DNA from: Endozoicomonas sp. 8E | GTDB lineage: Bacteria > Pseudomonadota > Gammaproteobacteria > Pseudomonadales > Endozoicomonadaceae | Assembly (NCBI RefSeq): GCF_032883915.1 | Contig: NZ_CP120717.1 | Location: forward strand, 1,536,001-1,600,000 | DNA: 64,000 nt | Reading direction: 5' to 3' | Shown: positions 54,046 to 63,279 of the stretch, piece by piece | How the letters are laid out: every line of letters starts with the position of its first letter | How positions within the stretch are numbered: position 1 is the first letter of the stretch | The notes under the pieces: model-generated | Databases searched by the model: none | The model's input: the letters and a program-made list of their open reading frames with translations, nothing else | Told to the model about the DNA's origin: nothing | Program-made: the position numbers and the translations under genes

Positions 54046-54142
54046 ATTTCTCGGGTTAATCTATTCTGTAACGTGATGATTTTTTTCTCATCTTTTGAAG
54101 CTGCCCGGGAGGTAATAATTATATTTTGTTGAAGTTTAGATG

Positions 54143-54751
54143 TTAATGTAATGCTGTACTCATTAATTCAATAGTCGTTTTATACTCACTTTTTAAGTCA
54201 AAATTAGTGCATGTTGTTAAAAAAACCTGATCATTTTTCAATGAGTCGTAAATTTTTGATAAATGTTCTTTCGTTTTTTCGTAGATTTCTTCGTCATTGA
54301 GCCTGTCTATTTCACAAAAAAGTTCAGATTGTGGAATACCATATTTTTCTTCATGCCCATGAAATGTAAAGTAACTCCCCCCTTCACCAGACGACATTAG
54401 CCCAGTTAAAACTTGCGTGATAAATTGAGCATAAACATCAGGAAGGGGGCGAGAAAATTGTTTTTTTGTTTCTTCTATAAAGATGTCTTTTGAAGAAGCT
54501 GAGCCTGATTTCTGTCTGGCAAGTAATGATGCGTGATATATCCTCATTAATGCGATATTGTTATTTAACTCTAAGTCATAAGAAATAGGTGTGCCTGATT
54601 GATTTAATTGATGTTGTTTTAATTTTATCTCGTCAATAAGGGAGATTAAGCTATTGACCGCACTGTTGAGTGATGCATTGGTATTGTATGAATAAAAAAC
54701 AGAAGTAATAAAAATAATTCGAGATATTAAAATTGCTCTGTGATTTTTCAT
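54143..54751 (-). CDS. Small secreted protein, unrecognised
   Basis: 202 residues. An N-terminal signal peptide (KNHRAILISRIIFITSVFYSYNTNA, cleavage before SLNSAV) points to the periplasm or outside. The mature part is mostly helical, rich in Lys, Glu and Ser, with two Cys (SELFCEID and TTCTNFD) that could form a disulfide. No family was recognised. AT-rich codon use, unlike the flanking core genes, suggests transfer. It converges with the WD40-like gene across 183 bases. Confidence 0.65.
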   Translation of the reverse strand: MKNHRAILISRIIFITSVFYSYNTNASLNSAVNSLISLIDEIKLKQHQLNQSGTPISYDLELNNNIALMRIYHASLLARQKSGSASSKDIFIEETKKQFSRPLPDVYAQFITQVLTGLMSSGEGGSYFTFHGHEEKYGIPQSELFCEIDRLNDEEIYEKTKEHLSKIYDSLKNDQVFLTTCTNFDLKSEYKTTIELMSTALH

Positions 54752-55112
54752 GTGATTCAGCTTTAGTTACTTCGAAAACTATCTCCGAAATGTAGCATTT
54801 TTTTATGATTTTTGCGGGCTGTTGGAAAATATAGCGCTTGCGGCAAGGGCGCGCGAGCGCAGTTAAACTTTACCTGATAAGTAAAAACCTGTCTTTAGTT
54901 AAGCGTCTGTCTGGTATTCTACTGGAGATTTGACTCGTTCCGTCAGTCTCTGGAGCCTGGAAACAAAGTTTGTTAAAGACAGTCAGAATTTAAATGCGAC
55001 AATGGAATGATAGTAATTCATTTTATTGAAAAACTGGATAACCTGCCGTGATGGACTACTTTCTGATCTGAAGTAACTTATTTACGTTGTCACATGGAGA
55101 GCAGGAGTCGTT
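54752..55112. other. Intergenic region, 361 bases
   Basis: Divergent gap between the secreted protein and the beta-barrel gene. A GC-rich patch (GCGCTTGCGG...GCGCGCGAGCGC, about 54,834-54,860) lies in otherwise AT-rich DNA. No gene, RNA or clear promoter was recognised. Confidence 0.5.
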
Positions 55113-56501
55113 GTGAACGTCAGATCCAATCTTTCACACCCTGTCAGGCTGGTTGTGCTCGGCAGTATTGCCGGAGGGTGTTTCGTTCCCGTTATGGCTG
55201 AGCCCGGAGTTCAATCCTCAGTAACCACTGACGAAACTGGCAACAGCGCCATCATCACCTACTCAAAGACGATGGATGCGAAAGCCACTATAGATACTGA
55301 CAGGGTATATCAACTGGGGGAGGATGGTCAGTATTACTTTAAAGCTAGAAATATCGCTCAGCCGATCAAGGAAGGCAAGCTGGTCCCGGTAGAAAGACTC
55401 GGCAGTGCGGTTCTCTCTGTTCCTGTCACCCCCTCCATTCCTGATGCTCTCAATCATCCCGCTATAGCCGACAAGATCATGATTGAATCGAGCCTTGCTG
55501 CATACGGCCACTTCGCCGGGCTGACGCGAGGTATTCTTAATGGTCGGATACCAGTCGCTTCCATAACCGGGGTTGAAGGGGGTCTGCTTGAGAAAACCCC
55601 CTCGGCACTGTTAAAAGTGGAGCGGGGTCATGTTTCTTCGGAGGTAGATTATCTGGGGCAGGATGAAAATACCGAAATCTTTGTGCTATCCACAGTTTCA
55701 GAAAGGGCTGCCGCATTTGTCAGTGGCGATTGGTTCGGACTGGTGGAGCTTTATGGTCATTTTTATGATCAGGATAAGATGAGTAACATGGCAGGCTTCA
55801 AGTCCAGCGGATATGGTATACAGCTGGGACTGGTCAGGCAAGTTGCTGAAGACTGGCTGTTTGGTGTTTATGGTGCCTGGCAAAAACTGGACGCTGATCT
55901 TAAGGGTTATAACGGAGAGCTAGATACAGGTACCTGGAGGCTGGGACCAACGGTTGCCTGGAGCAAGGATGGCTTTCATGCTGAAGGTCTGCTGACCTAT
56001 AACTGGAATACCATTGACAGTAAAGTGCCCCGCTACAACTCAGACTTCAAAAGCAGGGAGTGGGATGCCTATATTCGTGGCGGGTACGATATCAATCTCG
56101 ACAGTTTAATAATGGGTCTGACGTTAACGCCCGAAGTTCAGTTCCTTTATGTCAGTCAGGATCGGGATGAGTACAACTGGGCTATGGGCATGATAGGCAA
56201 GGGAAGTAGCAGAGGTTGGGTGTCCAGAATGGGAGGTAGTCTGTCATACGACTGTTTTCTAATAAATCAGCCTATGGAACTGAAAGCCTCATTAGGTTGG
56301 CAGCACAATGATTACGAGCCTGATGATATTGAGTATATGAATTCGGAATACAATTCCTACGATGAGAATGCTGCCTATTATTCTCTGGGTATGGAGACAC
56401 AGCTGAGCGGTCAACTTAATTTGAATATCGGCTATGCGGGCACTTGGTCTGAAAATGCGCTGGGTCACTATTTGCAGGCCGGTTTGGAATTCAGGTTTTA
56501 G
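55113..56501 (+). CDS. Autotransporter-type outer-membrane beta-barrel protein
   Basis: 462 residues from a GTG with GGAG six bases upstream. The signal peptide is HPVRLVVLGSIAGGCFVPVMAEP. Residues ~30-190 form a short exposed region with no recognised domain. Residues ~195-462 show alternating amphipathic strands with aromatic belts (GYGIQLGLVRQVAEDWLFGVYGAWQ; WDAYIRGGYDI) and end in LEFRF, the C-terminal aromatic signature read by the BAM complex. It matches the autotransporter beta domain, but the passenger is unusually short, so it may be a stand-alone barrel or adhesin. Confidence 0.8.
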   Translation: MNVRSNLSHPVRLVVLGSIAGGCFVPVMAEPGVQSSVTTDETGNSAIITYSKTMDAKATIDTDRVYQLGEDGQYYFKARNIAQPIKEGKLVPVERLGSAVLSVPVTPSIPDALNHPAIADKIMIESSLAAYGHFAGLTRGILNGRIPVASITGVEGGLLEKTPSALLKVERGHVSSEVDYLGQDENTEIFVLSTVSERAAAFVSGDWFGLVELYGHFYDQDKMSNMAGFKSSGYGIQLGLVRQVAEDWLFGVYGAWQKLDADLKGYNGELDTGTWRLGPTVAWSKDGFHAEGLLTYNWNTIDSKVPRYNSDFKSREWDAYIRGGYDINLDSLIMGLTLTPEVQFLYVSQDRDEYNWAMGMIGKGSSRGWVSRMGGSLSYDCFLINQPMELKASLGWQHNDYEPDDIEYMNSEYNSYDENAAYYSLGMETQLSGQLNLNIGYAGTWSENALGHYLQAGLEFRF

Positions 56502-56618
56502 GGCCTCTCCCTTTACACTGGTTGATAGCGGCGTCTATGAAAGGTGAAAGCGCTTTGACTTTACGAATTGTTCTGGTTGACTCACTATAAAGCCTTCTAT
56601 CAAAAGGAGGTGCATATA

Positions 56619-57119
56619 GTGAAGGATGCGAACGGCTGGATTGAAGCGCTGTCGCTTAAGCCTCATCCAGAAGGCGGCTTTTTTCGGGAAACTTATCGCT
56701 CTGATGAAGTATTAGCCCATGGTAGTCTGCCGGATCGGTTTTCAGGAGAACGAAACTTTTCGACGGCTATTTATTATTTGTTGGAGGGAAAGGATTTTTC
56801 TGCGTTTCATCGAATTCGGCAAGATGAAGTCTGGCATTTCTATGACGGTGCATCATTGATTATCCATATTATTGGTCCGGACGGAAGCTATTCCACTGCA
56901 AGGCTCGGACGCACCATTCTGGATGGTGAAGTTCCACAGTTTATAGTACCTGCAGGCTGTTTTTTTGCGGTAGAGGTCAGTGATCCTTCTTCGTACGTTC
57001 TTTCTGGTTGTACCGTTGCTCCGGGCTTTGACTTTGCGGACTTTGAAATGCCTTCAGCTGAGCAGCTGTTGAACAGCTTCCCTGAACATGCTGTTCTGAT
57101 TGAGCGATTGACACGGTAA
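56619..57119 (+). CDS. Cupin-superfamily protein (DUF985)
   Basis: 166 residues from the GTG at 56,619, chosen because AAAAGGAGG ends eight bases upstream; an ATG at 56,568 would add an unrelated 17-residue lead. DUF985/Cupin_5 marks are visible: LKPHPEGGFFRETYRS, TAIYYLLEGKDFSAFHRIRQDEVWHFYDG, RTILDGEVPQFIVPAGCFFAVEV and the end SGCTVAPGFDFADFE. These proteins keep the jelly-roll fold with part of the metal-binding set (H..E.WHFY); their activity is unknown. The next gene begins five bases after the stop, so they form a pair. Confidence 0.9.
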   Translation: MKDANGWIEALSLKPHPEGGFFRETYRSDEVLAHGSLPDRFSGERNFSTAIYYLLEGKDFSAFHRIRQDEVWHFYDGASLIIHIIGPDGSYSTARLGRTILDGEVPQFIVPAGCFFAVEVSDPSSYVLSGCTVAPGFDFADFEMPSAEQLLNSFPEHAVLIERLTR

Positions 57120-57124
57120 GGGCT

Positions 57125-57595
57125 ATGAAAAAATTAATAGTGCTGATTCTTAGCCATGCTCTGGCACTGGCCGTTGGTTTTGCTGCTGGCATTTATGCAT
57201 TGCCTATTCTGATAGCTCCACCAGCTCCAGAAACAGCAGTCGTAGAGACCAAAGCGAAAAAAGCGAAATTTTCAGGTGAGTTTCTCAGGAACCTGAAAGG
57301 GAGTGATAGTTTTCATTGGGGAGAAGGGAAAGTCTCTGTTGGAAGGGATGCTATTTCCCTGATGGGAGAGTTAGCACCGGGTCCCGATTATAAGTTGTAC
57401 CTGTCACCTGAGTTTGTTGATAACGAGCAGGACTTTGAGCGTCTAAAACCCGAAATGGTTCGGGTAGGCGATGTCAAAACCTTCAAGAACTTTATTGTAA
57501 TTGTCCCCTCAAATATCAATATCAATTCATACAATACTGTGATCGTCTGGTGTGAGACTTTTGGCGAGTTTATCACTGCGGCGAGGTATCGATAG
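57125..57595 (+). CDS. DM13-domain membrane-anchored protein
   Basis: 156 residues. The uncleaved-looking hydrophobic N-terminus KKLIVLILSHALALAVGFAAGIYALPILIA anchors it in the inner membrane with the rest outside. Residues ~48-156 fit the DM13 domain: FHWGEGKVSV, LAPGPDYKLYLSPEFV, and the terminal VIVWCETFGEFITAARYR with a conserved Cys. DM13 is thought to be a redox-related beta-sandwich domain; no reaction is established. It is co-transcribed with the DUF985 gene (five-base gap). Confidence 0.85.
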   Translation: MKKLIVLILSHALALAVGFAAGIYALPILIAPPAPETAVVETKAKKAKFSGEFLRNLKGSDSFHWGEGKVSVGRDAISLMGELAPGPDYKLYLSPEFVDNEQDFERLKPEMVRVGDVKTFKNFIVIVPSNININSYNTVIVWCETFGEFITAARYR

Positions 57596-57600
57596 AATGG

Positions 57601-57625
57601 AGCCGGACTTGTTGAAGGTCCGGCT
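57601..57625 (+). terminator. Possible shared hairpin between DM13 gene and phosphatase gene
   Basis: AGCCGGAC (57,601-57,608) pairs with GTCCGGCT (57,618-57,625). There is no U-run on either strand, so it may act only as a stabilising 3' hairpin for the converging genes. Confidence 0.4.
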
Positions 57626-57636
57626 GAATTCATGGC

Positions 57637-58275
57637 TTAACTTTCGTTAAACGCCTCGTCCCATTCATCGGCAAAAAGATAACCGAGGGTGTAGGCATTT
57701 TTTTCTTCTTTATTGACCGCAAGGAAGATGGTTGCGTTGTATGTAGACTTGTCGTGTATATCCATGACTACGAGGTCATCATTCTGGGCTTCACCTAATT
57801 TGTCGATGCAGGTGCTATGGGTCACCAGAATCAGGTTTTTGCCTTCTTGCTTGTATTTGAAAATATCGCTATAAAGGTTCTCTTTACAGCCTTCACGGAG
57901 CCAGTTTTGAGTGATGGTTGCTTCCTCACCAAACATCAGGTCAGCAGTTTGGTGGGTTCGTTTGACAGGGCTGTTGAAGACAATGGTTGTATGCTTGGGG
58001 AGGTGATTAAATTTCTTTCCGACGACAACAGCCTCTGACTTGCCTGGAACAGTGATACCGGTTTCTCCGTCAAGACACAGGTTGTCAGAGCGATCGCAGC
58101 GTTCAGCGTGTCTGACCAGTGCTACGACATTACCTTGATCCCAGTGAGCCTCTAGATCAAACAGTCTTTTTTCATCTTCAGCCAGGCTAACAGTGGGCTC
58201 AGGCTGCAGAAATAACCAGGCGGCTGATGCTGAAACGGTCAGACCAACCAGGGCAATCAATGTCTGTTTAAGCAT
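57637..58275 (-). CDS. Ais-like histidine phosphatase, exported
   Basis: 212 residues with a hydrophobic N-terminus (LIALVGLTVSASAAWLFLQ), so anchored or exported to the periplasm. The histidine phosphatase motif is RHAERCDRSDNLCLDGETGITVPGK, close to Ais/PmrG, which removes heptose phosphates from lipopolysaccharide core. The second His lies in ILVTHSTCIDK and the basic Arg in SPVKRTHQTADLMF. The LPS role is inferred from this match; the substrate is not determined. Confidence 0.82.
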   Translation of the reverse strand: MLKQTLIALVGLTVSASAAWLFLQPEPTVSLAEDEKRLFDLEAHWDQGNVVALVRHAERCDRSDNLCLDGETGITVPGKSEAVVVGKKFNHLPKHTTIVFNSPVKRTHQTADLMFGEEATITQNWLREGCKENLYSDIFKYKQEGKNLILVTHSTCIDKLGEAQNDDLVVMDIHDKSTYNATIFLAVNKEEKNAYTLGYLFADEWDEAFNES

Positions 58276-58534
58276 ATCAGGTGTTCTGAGACAATTCTTT
58301 GAGAGAGGTAATGTATCGAATCAACGCCTCTCTAAAACAGTGTTGATCAACGCAGAGTAAGCCACATATATTACGGTTTTATGACGAAAGCGCACATGGA
58401 TAGAGAAATGCCAATTGTCTGGTTTGGGCGTGGTGCACTAAAGAATAGGTATAAGTAGCTTGTTGTTTTCTATACTGACGCGGTTCAGACTCCATCGCCC
58501 CTGCTCTGAAATCGCAGAGACGATTGAATTCAGG

Positions 58535-60199
58535 TTACAGAGCCGAGATTGCGGCCAGACAGACCACGATATCCAAAGCAATGATAATAGCAGCATTCAA
58601 AACAAAGATAGTAGTAGCTTTCAAAGCAAAGATAACAACAGTGGCTCTCGCAGATGAACTATTGGGTGCGCTTTTATCCTGGTCTATTTTTGTACCGTGG
58701 TTTGAGCTTGCTTCGGAATCGTAGGCTGGGGCGACTGGCTGGCAGATTTCTGTGTCAAAGAATAGCTTGCCTTCAAGATTGAACAGTCCTCTGCAGGCAG
58801 AAAGAGTGGAACCGTTGATAGCAGACCATGTATTCACCATCGGGTTGCTTGTATGAGGTGTGGGGGTTGACATGACAATGCTGGAACTCACAGGTCTTTC
58901 GCACAGTTCTCGCACTTTATGTTCTGACAGTTTTTGTTCGCTAAGATCTTCCAGTGATTTGTGAACTGCTTTCAGGCTGAATGGTTTCAGGGGTTGCCAC
59001 CATGGATTGACTGCTTGCAGATGGTTACAAACCAGGTTCAGTTCAAGCCCTCCCCAAATGGTTATAGCTGTCCATGTTACACTGATATGATTTGCAATCA
59101 TGTAAAAACGTGGAAGTCCTGCTTCGATTATTTCGGAACCTTCGATATCTCCGGTAAGAACAAAACCACCTTTGCGAGCAGGGTCGTGACGACTGAAGCC
59201 GGCATTGGAAATGTCGACTTCGTTGCTGATAATATCCATGCTGCTTCCAGATGCTATTCTAAACTCGCCCGCTTCTGACATATTGCCGATGAAACTGTTC
59301 GACTTGACAACTAATTGCTCTGACTGGTTGCTAATCTCGGGAAGATTAATAAATATCCCATGATCCGGAATTAAATGTGGGAAATAGTGGTTGTTAATCG
59401 TGCTGTATTTTTCACCTATGATCAGGTTGACAGAGAGCTGCAAGCCCGGACCCCGGATCTCACCATTGGCAGACGCATCCAGAGATTTTCTGCAGTCAAG
59501 GACAACTGCGGCACGGATGGGAAGATGGAAAATGTTCCCTTCTAAAATCAGTTTCCGGTTATAGCACTCTGCAAAAACAATGGAGTCAATTGAGGGGTGG
59601 TTATTCTCTCGGTCTGGCTGAAAATTAACGTGTTTTATATTGCTGTTTTTTGTTTCACCAGGCTGGAAGTCGTCAGTGGTTCCGATCCTGACCATATATT
59701 TGTCTTTATATCCTGGCCGATCCCTGATGATGATATCAAAACCATTTTCGGCTACTCCAAGAATGTCCTGACCGTTTTTCAAACGTATTGCACTGTTAAC
59801 AAAGTACTCAACCGAGGTTGCAGCAGACGTTGTTGTATGTAAAGAGGTAACCGATGGAGACGGTGACATTGGAACGGCTATTTCGGAGGAGAGCAGTATA
59901 ACAGTGTTCTCAGGTATCCGTTCTATTAACTCATTTAAATTTTCTGCAGGATTGGCACTGAGAATTATACACTGTCGTTTGTTAACAAGTGCTGCATCCA
60001 TTTTTAGCCGTTGCTGAACCATCGTCGAATGCTTTGAAAGCGTCTTGGGATCAAACAGAGAGTCGCAAGATACTGTCGGAAGGGAGGTAGGAGAGGAGAC
60101 AGCTGGAGATTGAGTCGATGCTTCGAGTTGTTGAATCAGAGTTTGTAACAGGAATACCGGAGCGATGAATCGGGCCAAAAAGCGCTGCTGCTTAATCAT
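58535..60199 (-). CDS. Exported beta-helix-like protein with hydrophobic C-terminus, unrecognised
   Basis: 554 residues from MIKQQRFLAR (ATG at 60,199, GGAAG eight bases upstream); the signal sequence is RFLARFIAPVFLLQTLIQQLEA. Residues ~140-410 repeat short strand-turn units with Asn turns (RKLILEGNIFHLPIRAAVVLDC, QLVVKSNSFIGNM, DIISNEVDISN, LNLVCNHLQAVN), the look of a right-handed beta-helix as in pectate lyases and adhesins. After a Pro/Ser/Thr-rich segment, the last ~38 residues are hydrophobic with an imperfect internal repeat (ATVVIFALKATTIFVLNAAIIIALDIVV), possibly a membrane anchor. No catalytic set was recognised. Confidence 0.68.
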   Translation of the reverse strand: MIKQQRFLARFIAPVFLLQTLIQQLEASTQSPAVSSPTSLPTVSCDSLFDPKTLSKHSTMVQQRLKMDAALVNKRQCIILSANPAENLNELIERIPENTVILLSSEIAVPMSPSPSVTSLHTTTSAATSVEYFVNSAIRLKNGQDILGVAENGFDIIIRDRPGYKDKYMVRIGTTDDFQPGETKNSNIKHVNFQPDRENNHPSIDSIVFAECYNRKLILEGNIFHLPIRAAVVLDCRKSLDASANGEIRGPGLQLSVNLIIGEKYSTINNHYFPHLIPDHGIFINLPEISNQSEQLVVKSNSFIGNMSEAGEFRIASGSSMDIISNEVDISNAGFSRHDPARKGGFVLTGDIEGSEIIEAGLPRFYMIANHISVTWTAITIWGGLELNLVCNHLQAVNPWWQPLKPFSLKAVHKSLEDLSEQKLSEHKVRELCERPVSSSIVMSTPTPHTSNPMVNTWSAINGSTLSACRGLFNLEGKLFFDTEICQPVAPAYDSEASSNHGTKIDQDKSAPNSSSARATVVIFALKATTIFVLNAAIIIALDIVVCLAAISAL

Positions 60200-60412
60200 G
60201 TTCTGGACTTCCAAAAAAAAATCAAAAAGGAAGCCTAGATTCAGTATCCATATCTATCCACTCAAATTATGCGCCAGTTCGAAGATAAGGCATGATGATT
60301 ATGCACATGTATCAACAAACCGGTTGTAGAAAAAGCTCTTGGCCCAGAGAGCCGGCTCCAGAATTCAGGACGTTCAAAATGGTGTTAATTAAAAAAACAC
60401 AGACACCCCGGC

Positions 60413-60450
60413 AAACGCGCTTGACCGGCTATAGTCGGACAAGCGCGTTT
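60413..60450 (-). terminator. Terminator of the Lon-like gene
   Basis: A perfect 11-bp stem AAACGCGCTTG (60,413-60,423) / CAAGCGCGTTT (60,440-60,450) with further CCG/CGG pairing in the loop, five bases after the stop codon. The minus-strand transcript ends the stem in UUU. Confidence 0.7.
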
Positions 60451-60454
60451 TATG

Positions 60455-62833
60455 TCAGCTGCCTTCCTTGGAGAGTTCAGAAATTTCTTTCAGACGCTGC
60501 AGAACTTTGTAATTGATGGAGTCTTTTGTGTACTGACCACGACTGTTCAGTGAGCCAGGCTTGCAACCGGACAGAAGTTCCATGGCTTCGTCAGCATGGT
60601 TGACTGCATAAACACTGAAATTGCCAGCTTTTACAGCATCGACCACTTTCTGGTGGAGCATCAGGTTTCGGAGGTTGGTGGCAGGGATAATGACGCCCTG
60701 TTCACCTGTCAGGCCACGGGCGTTACAAAGATCAAAGAAGCCCTCAATCTTTTCATTAACACCGCCAATTGCCTGAACTTCCCCATGCTGGTTCATGGAG
60801 CCGGTGACGGCAAAACCCTGTTTGATAGGCGTATTGGTCAGAGCGGACACCAGGCAGCAAAGTTCAGCCAGAGTAGCACTGTCACCATCAATATAACCGT
60901 AGGATTGCTCCATGGTCAGACTGGCTGAGATAGCCAGAGGGAATTTCTGGGCGTATTTGCTGCCCAGATAGCCAGTCAGGATCATAACCCCCTTTGAGTG
61001 AATGGCCTGACCCAGAGAGACTTCCCGTTCAATATCAACAATCCCCTGGGATCCCGGGTAGACGGCTGCAGTAATTCTGGCTGCAGAACCAAAGCTGGTA
61101 TCCCCGATAGACATGACAGTGAGCCCATTGATCTTACCGATCTTTTCTCCTTCGGTATCGATCAGGATACTGCCTTCAATCATCTCGTCGAGAATCTGCT
61201 GGCTGACACGACCGGTACGCTCAGACTTGGCGGCCAGGGCCCGGTCAATATGTTCGTTGTTGATCTTGCGGCCACGGCTCATACGACGAATGAAGTCTGC
61301 TTCTGCCAGCAGGTCGAACAGATCGCCGATCTTGGCAGACATCTCACCCTGGTGTTCAGCCATTCTCGAACTGTGTTCGACGAGACGGGCAACGGCCGCA
61401 GCCGTCAGGGCCGGGTAGTTTTCATCATCTGCCCGGTTTTTTAACAGTTGGGCAAAAGCATGTATCGATTCCTTGTCTCGTGTAATCCGGTCATCAAAAT
61501 CGACCAAAACTCTGAATATTTCATGGAAATCCGGGTCAAGCTGTTGCAAGAGGTAATAAATATCTCTGGAACCGACAAGGATGATCTTGATGTTGAGAGG
61601 GATGGACTCCGGATTCAGGGTAATGGTGTTGAGCAGTCCCATCTCTGAGTAGGGAGATTCAATAGTCAGCTCTTTCTGTTTCAGGGCTCTTTTTAGTGCT
61701 TCCCAGACAAAAGGTTCTTCCAGCAACTTGTTAGCGTCCAGCAACAAGTAGCCACCATTGGCTTTATGCAGAGAACCAGGGCAAATCTGTCGGTAATTGG
61801 TCACCAGGGCACCCATCTCGCTGGCGTATTCAATACGACCAAACAGGTTCTTGTAGTTAGGGTGAGACTCATACACGACGGGTGCAGCACCGCTGGCAGA
61901 ATGGCCAATCAGCAGGTTGGGTGCATAGAGTTCAACCAGTGACTGTCGTTTGCTTGAGTCATCCTTGGACTCCATGTTGCGGTCATCAGCAAGAATATCA
62001 ATAACGGTGCGGTGCAGGTGATTTTTAACGGCCTCAAGATACCCCAGCACCGACTTCTGATTGTTGTACTTTTTGCTCAGAGGTTTGAGCAGAGGCTCCA
62101 GGGCCTGGTCAATGGTTTCCTGATTAAGCTTTTGTAGTTTCTCGTTGGATTCCCTTTTCCATTGGGGAAGTTCAACCAGTGAGTCATTCAGTATGGATTC
62201 CAGCTCACTGATATCCTTGTTGAATTTGGACCTTTTTTTATCCGGGAGCTGGGCAAATTCGGTTTCGTCCATCGCTTTACCCTCATGCATGGGGGTAAAG
62301 CTCAGGGAACCCGCTTCCCGGAACAGGGCAATGTTCCGCTTCAGGGCTTCCTGTTCAATCTGATCGATAACATGGTCGTAGCTTCGGTTGAAGTCGCGCT
62401 CAATAACACTTTTCTTTTGCTGATAGGTCGGGTTTTCAAAAGCTGCCGGAAAGGTCAGCATGAGACTGTCAACAAACTGATCAAAATCTTTCTGTAAAGG
62501 ATCGCCTGCTCCCGCCGGAAGCGTCAAAATCTTTGGTTCACGAGGGTTGTCGAAGTTGTTGATATAAATCCAGTCGTCAGGTGGCGTCTGGAGCTTGGCT
62601 TCAGATTCCAGATATTTTCTCAGATAGGACATCCTGCCTGTACCGGACTCCCCCATCACATAGATGTTGTAGCCCGTTCGGTGCATGGCCACGCCGAATT
62701 GAATGGCACTGGTTGCTCTTTCCTGGCCGAGGATACCCGCGTATTTCTCAAGATCGTCGGTGGACTTGAACCCAAGTTCTTTGACCGGCTGTTTCGCAAT
62801 GAGTTGACTGGTTGAAAGTTTAAGCTTTTTCAC
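60455..62833 (-). CDS. Lon-family ATP-dependent protease (LonB/YcbZ-like)
   Basis: 792 residues. The AAA part begins early with the nucleotide loop GESGTGRMS (61-69), where Arg replaces the usual Lys, as is common in this subfamily. A long helical insert (about 150-290) and a Walker-B-like stretch (HKANGGYLLLDANKLL) follow. The C-terminal Lon protease domain has the Ser-Lys dyad S652 (DGDSATLAEL) and K695 (VNEKIEGFF); the 43-residue spacing equals that of E. coli Lon (S679/K722). There is no Lon N-terminal substrate domain. It degrades proteins in the cytoplasm; targets unknown. It has its own terminator and divergent room to dacB. Confidence 0.9.
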   Translation of the reverse strand: MKKLKLSTSQLIAKQPVKELGFKSTDDLEKYAGILGQERATSAIQFGVAMHRTGYNIYVMGESGTGRMSYLRKYLESEAKLQTPPDDWIYINNFDNPREPKILTLPAGAGDPLQKDFDQFVDSLMLTFPAAFENPTYQQKKSVIERDFNRSYDHVIDQIEQEALKRNIALFREAGSLSFTPMHEGKAMDETEFAQLPDKKRSKFNKDISELESILNDSLVELPQWKRESNEKLQKLNQETIDQALEPLLKPLSKKYNNQKSVLGYLEAVKNHLHRTVIDILADDRNMESKDDSSKRQSLVELYAPNLLIGHSASGAAPVVYESHPNYKNLFGRIEYASEMGALVTNYRQICPGSLHKANGGYLLLDANKLLEEPFVWEALKRALKQKELTIESPYSEMGLLNTITLNPESIPLNIKIILVGSRDIYYLLQQLDPDFHEIFRVLVDFDDRITRDKESIHAFAQLLKNRADDENYPALTAAAVARLVEHSSRMAEHQGEMSAKIGDLFDLLAEADFIRRMSRGRKINNEHIDRALAAKSERTGRVSQQILDEMIEGSILIDTEGEKIGKINGLTVMSIGDTSFGSAARITAAVYPGSQGIVDIEREVSLGQAIHSKGVMILTGYLGSKYAQKFPLAISASLTMEQSYGYIDGDSATLAELCCLVSALTNTPIKQGFAVTGSMNQHGEVQAIGGVNEKIEGFFDLCNARGLTGEQGVIIPATNLRNLMLHQKVVDAVKAGNFSVYAVNHADEAMELLSGCKPGSLNSRGQYTKDSINYKVLQRLKEISELSKEGS

Positions 62834-63279
62834 TAAGGCCTGCCGTTAACTAATGAGTTCTCTGAGTTATTTCTTTGTTGCTGAGCACTACATGATCAAT
62901 CATCAGCCACTCTGCTTTGATAGATTGTTAACCTGCCGGAAAACCATTGGCCGGTAGGCTGCCAGGTCATCAGTCTTTTTGGATAACCCGTACGGATAGC
63001 ATAATGCTTTTTTTATCTAACTGTCATGAATTCTGTTGCGAATTGAGGTTGGAGGATAAAGGCGGCTTTTTTAACGGTTATTTGTTACAAGAACGTGCTT
63101 CTAATTTTCTGAGGAATAGCGTTAACTTAAATGATGAGATGTTCAGTGCCGATAGTTGAAGTGACATTGAGTAAAAGTGTGGGGTTGCTTCAGAACAAAA
63201 TGCATTACGTAAGTAACATATTTTTTGTGTATGCATCTTTGTGAGGGTCCTCTGAGGTTGCCAGGAAATTGAGGTCATC
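62834..63279. other. Intergenic region, 446 bases
   Basis: Divergent space between the Lon-like gene and dacB. Contains one short GC hairpin (GCCGGAAAACC...CCGGTAGGC, about 62,936-62,962). No gene, RNA or strong promoter was recognised. Confidence 0.5.

Noticed and set aside
56925..56940. AAGTTCC-like boxes inside coding regions (for example in the DUF985 and Lon-like genes)
   Set aside because: They have no TCYAA-type -10 at 16-17 bases and are not before a gene.
58460..58724. Plus-strand frames of 65-66 codons with Asn/Ser-rich repeats
   Set aside because: Antisense of the repetitive hydrophobic C-terminus of the beta-helix-like gene; no ribosome-binding site.
61056..61444. Plus-strand frames of 101-148 codons opposite the Lon-like gene
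   Set aside because: Shadows of a strongly conserved protease gene with correct Ser-Lys spacing on the minus strand.
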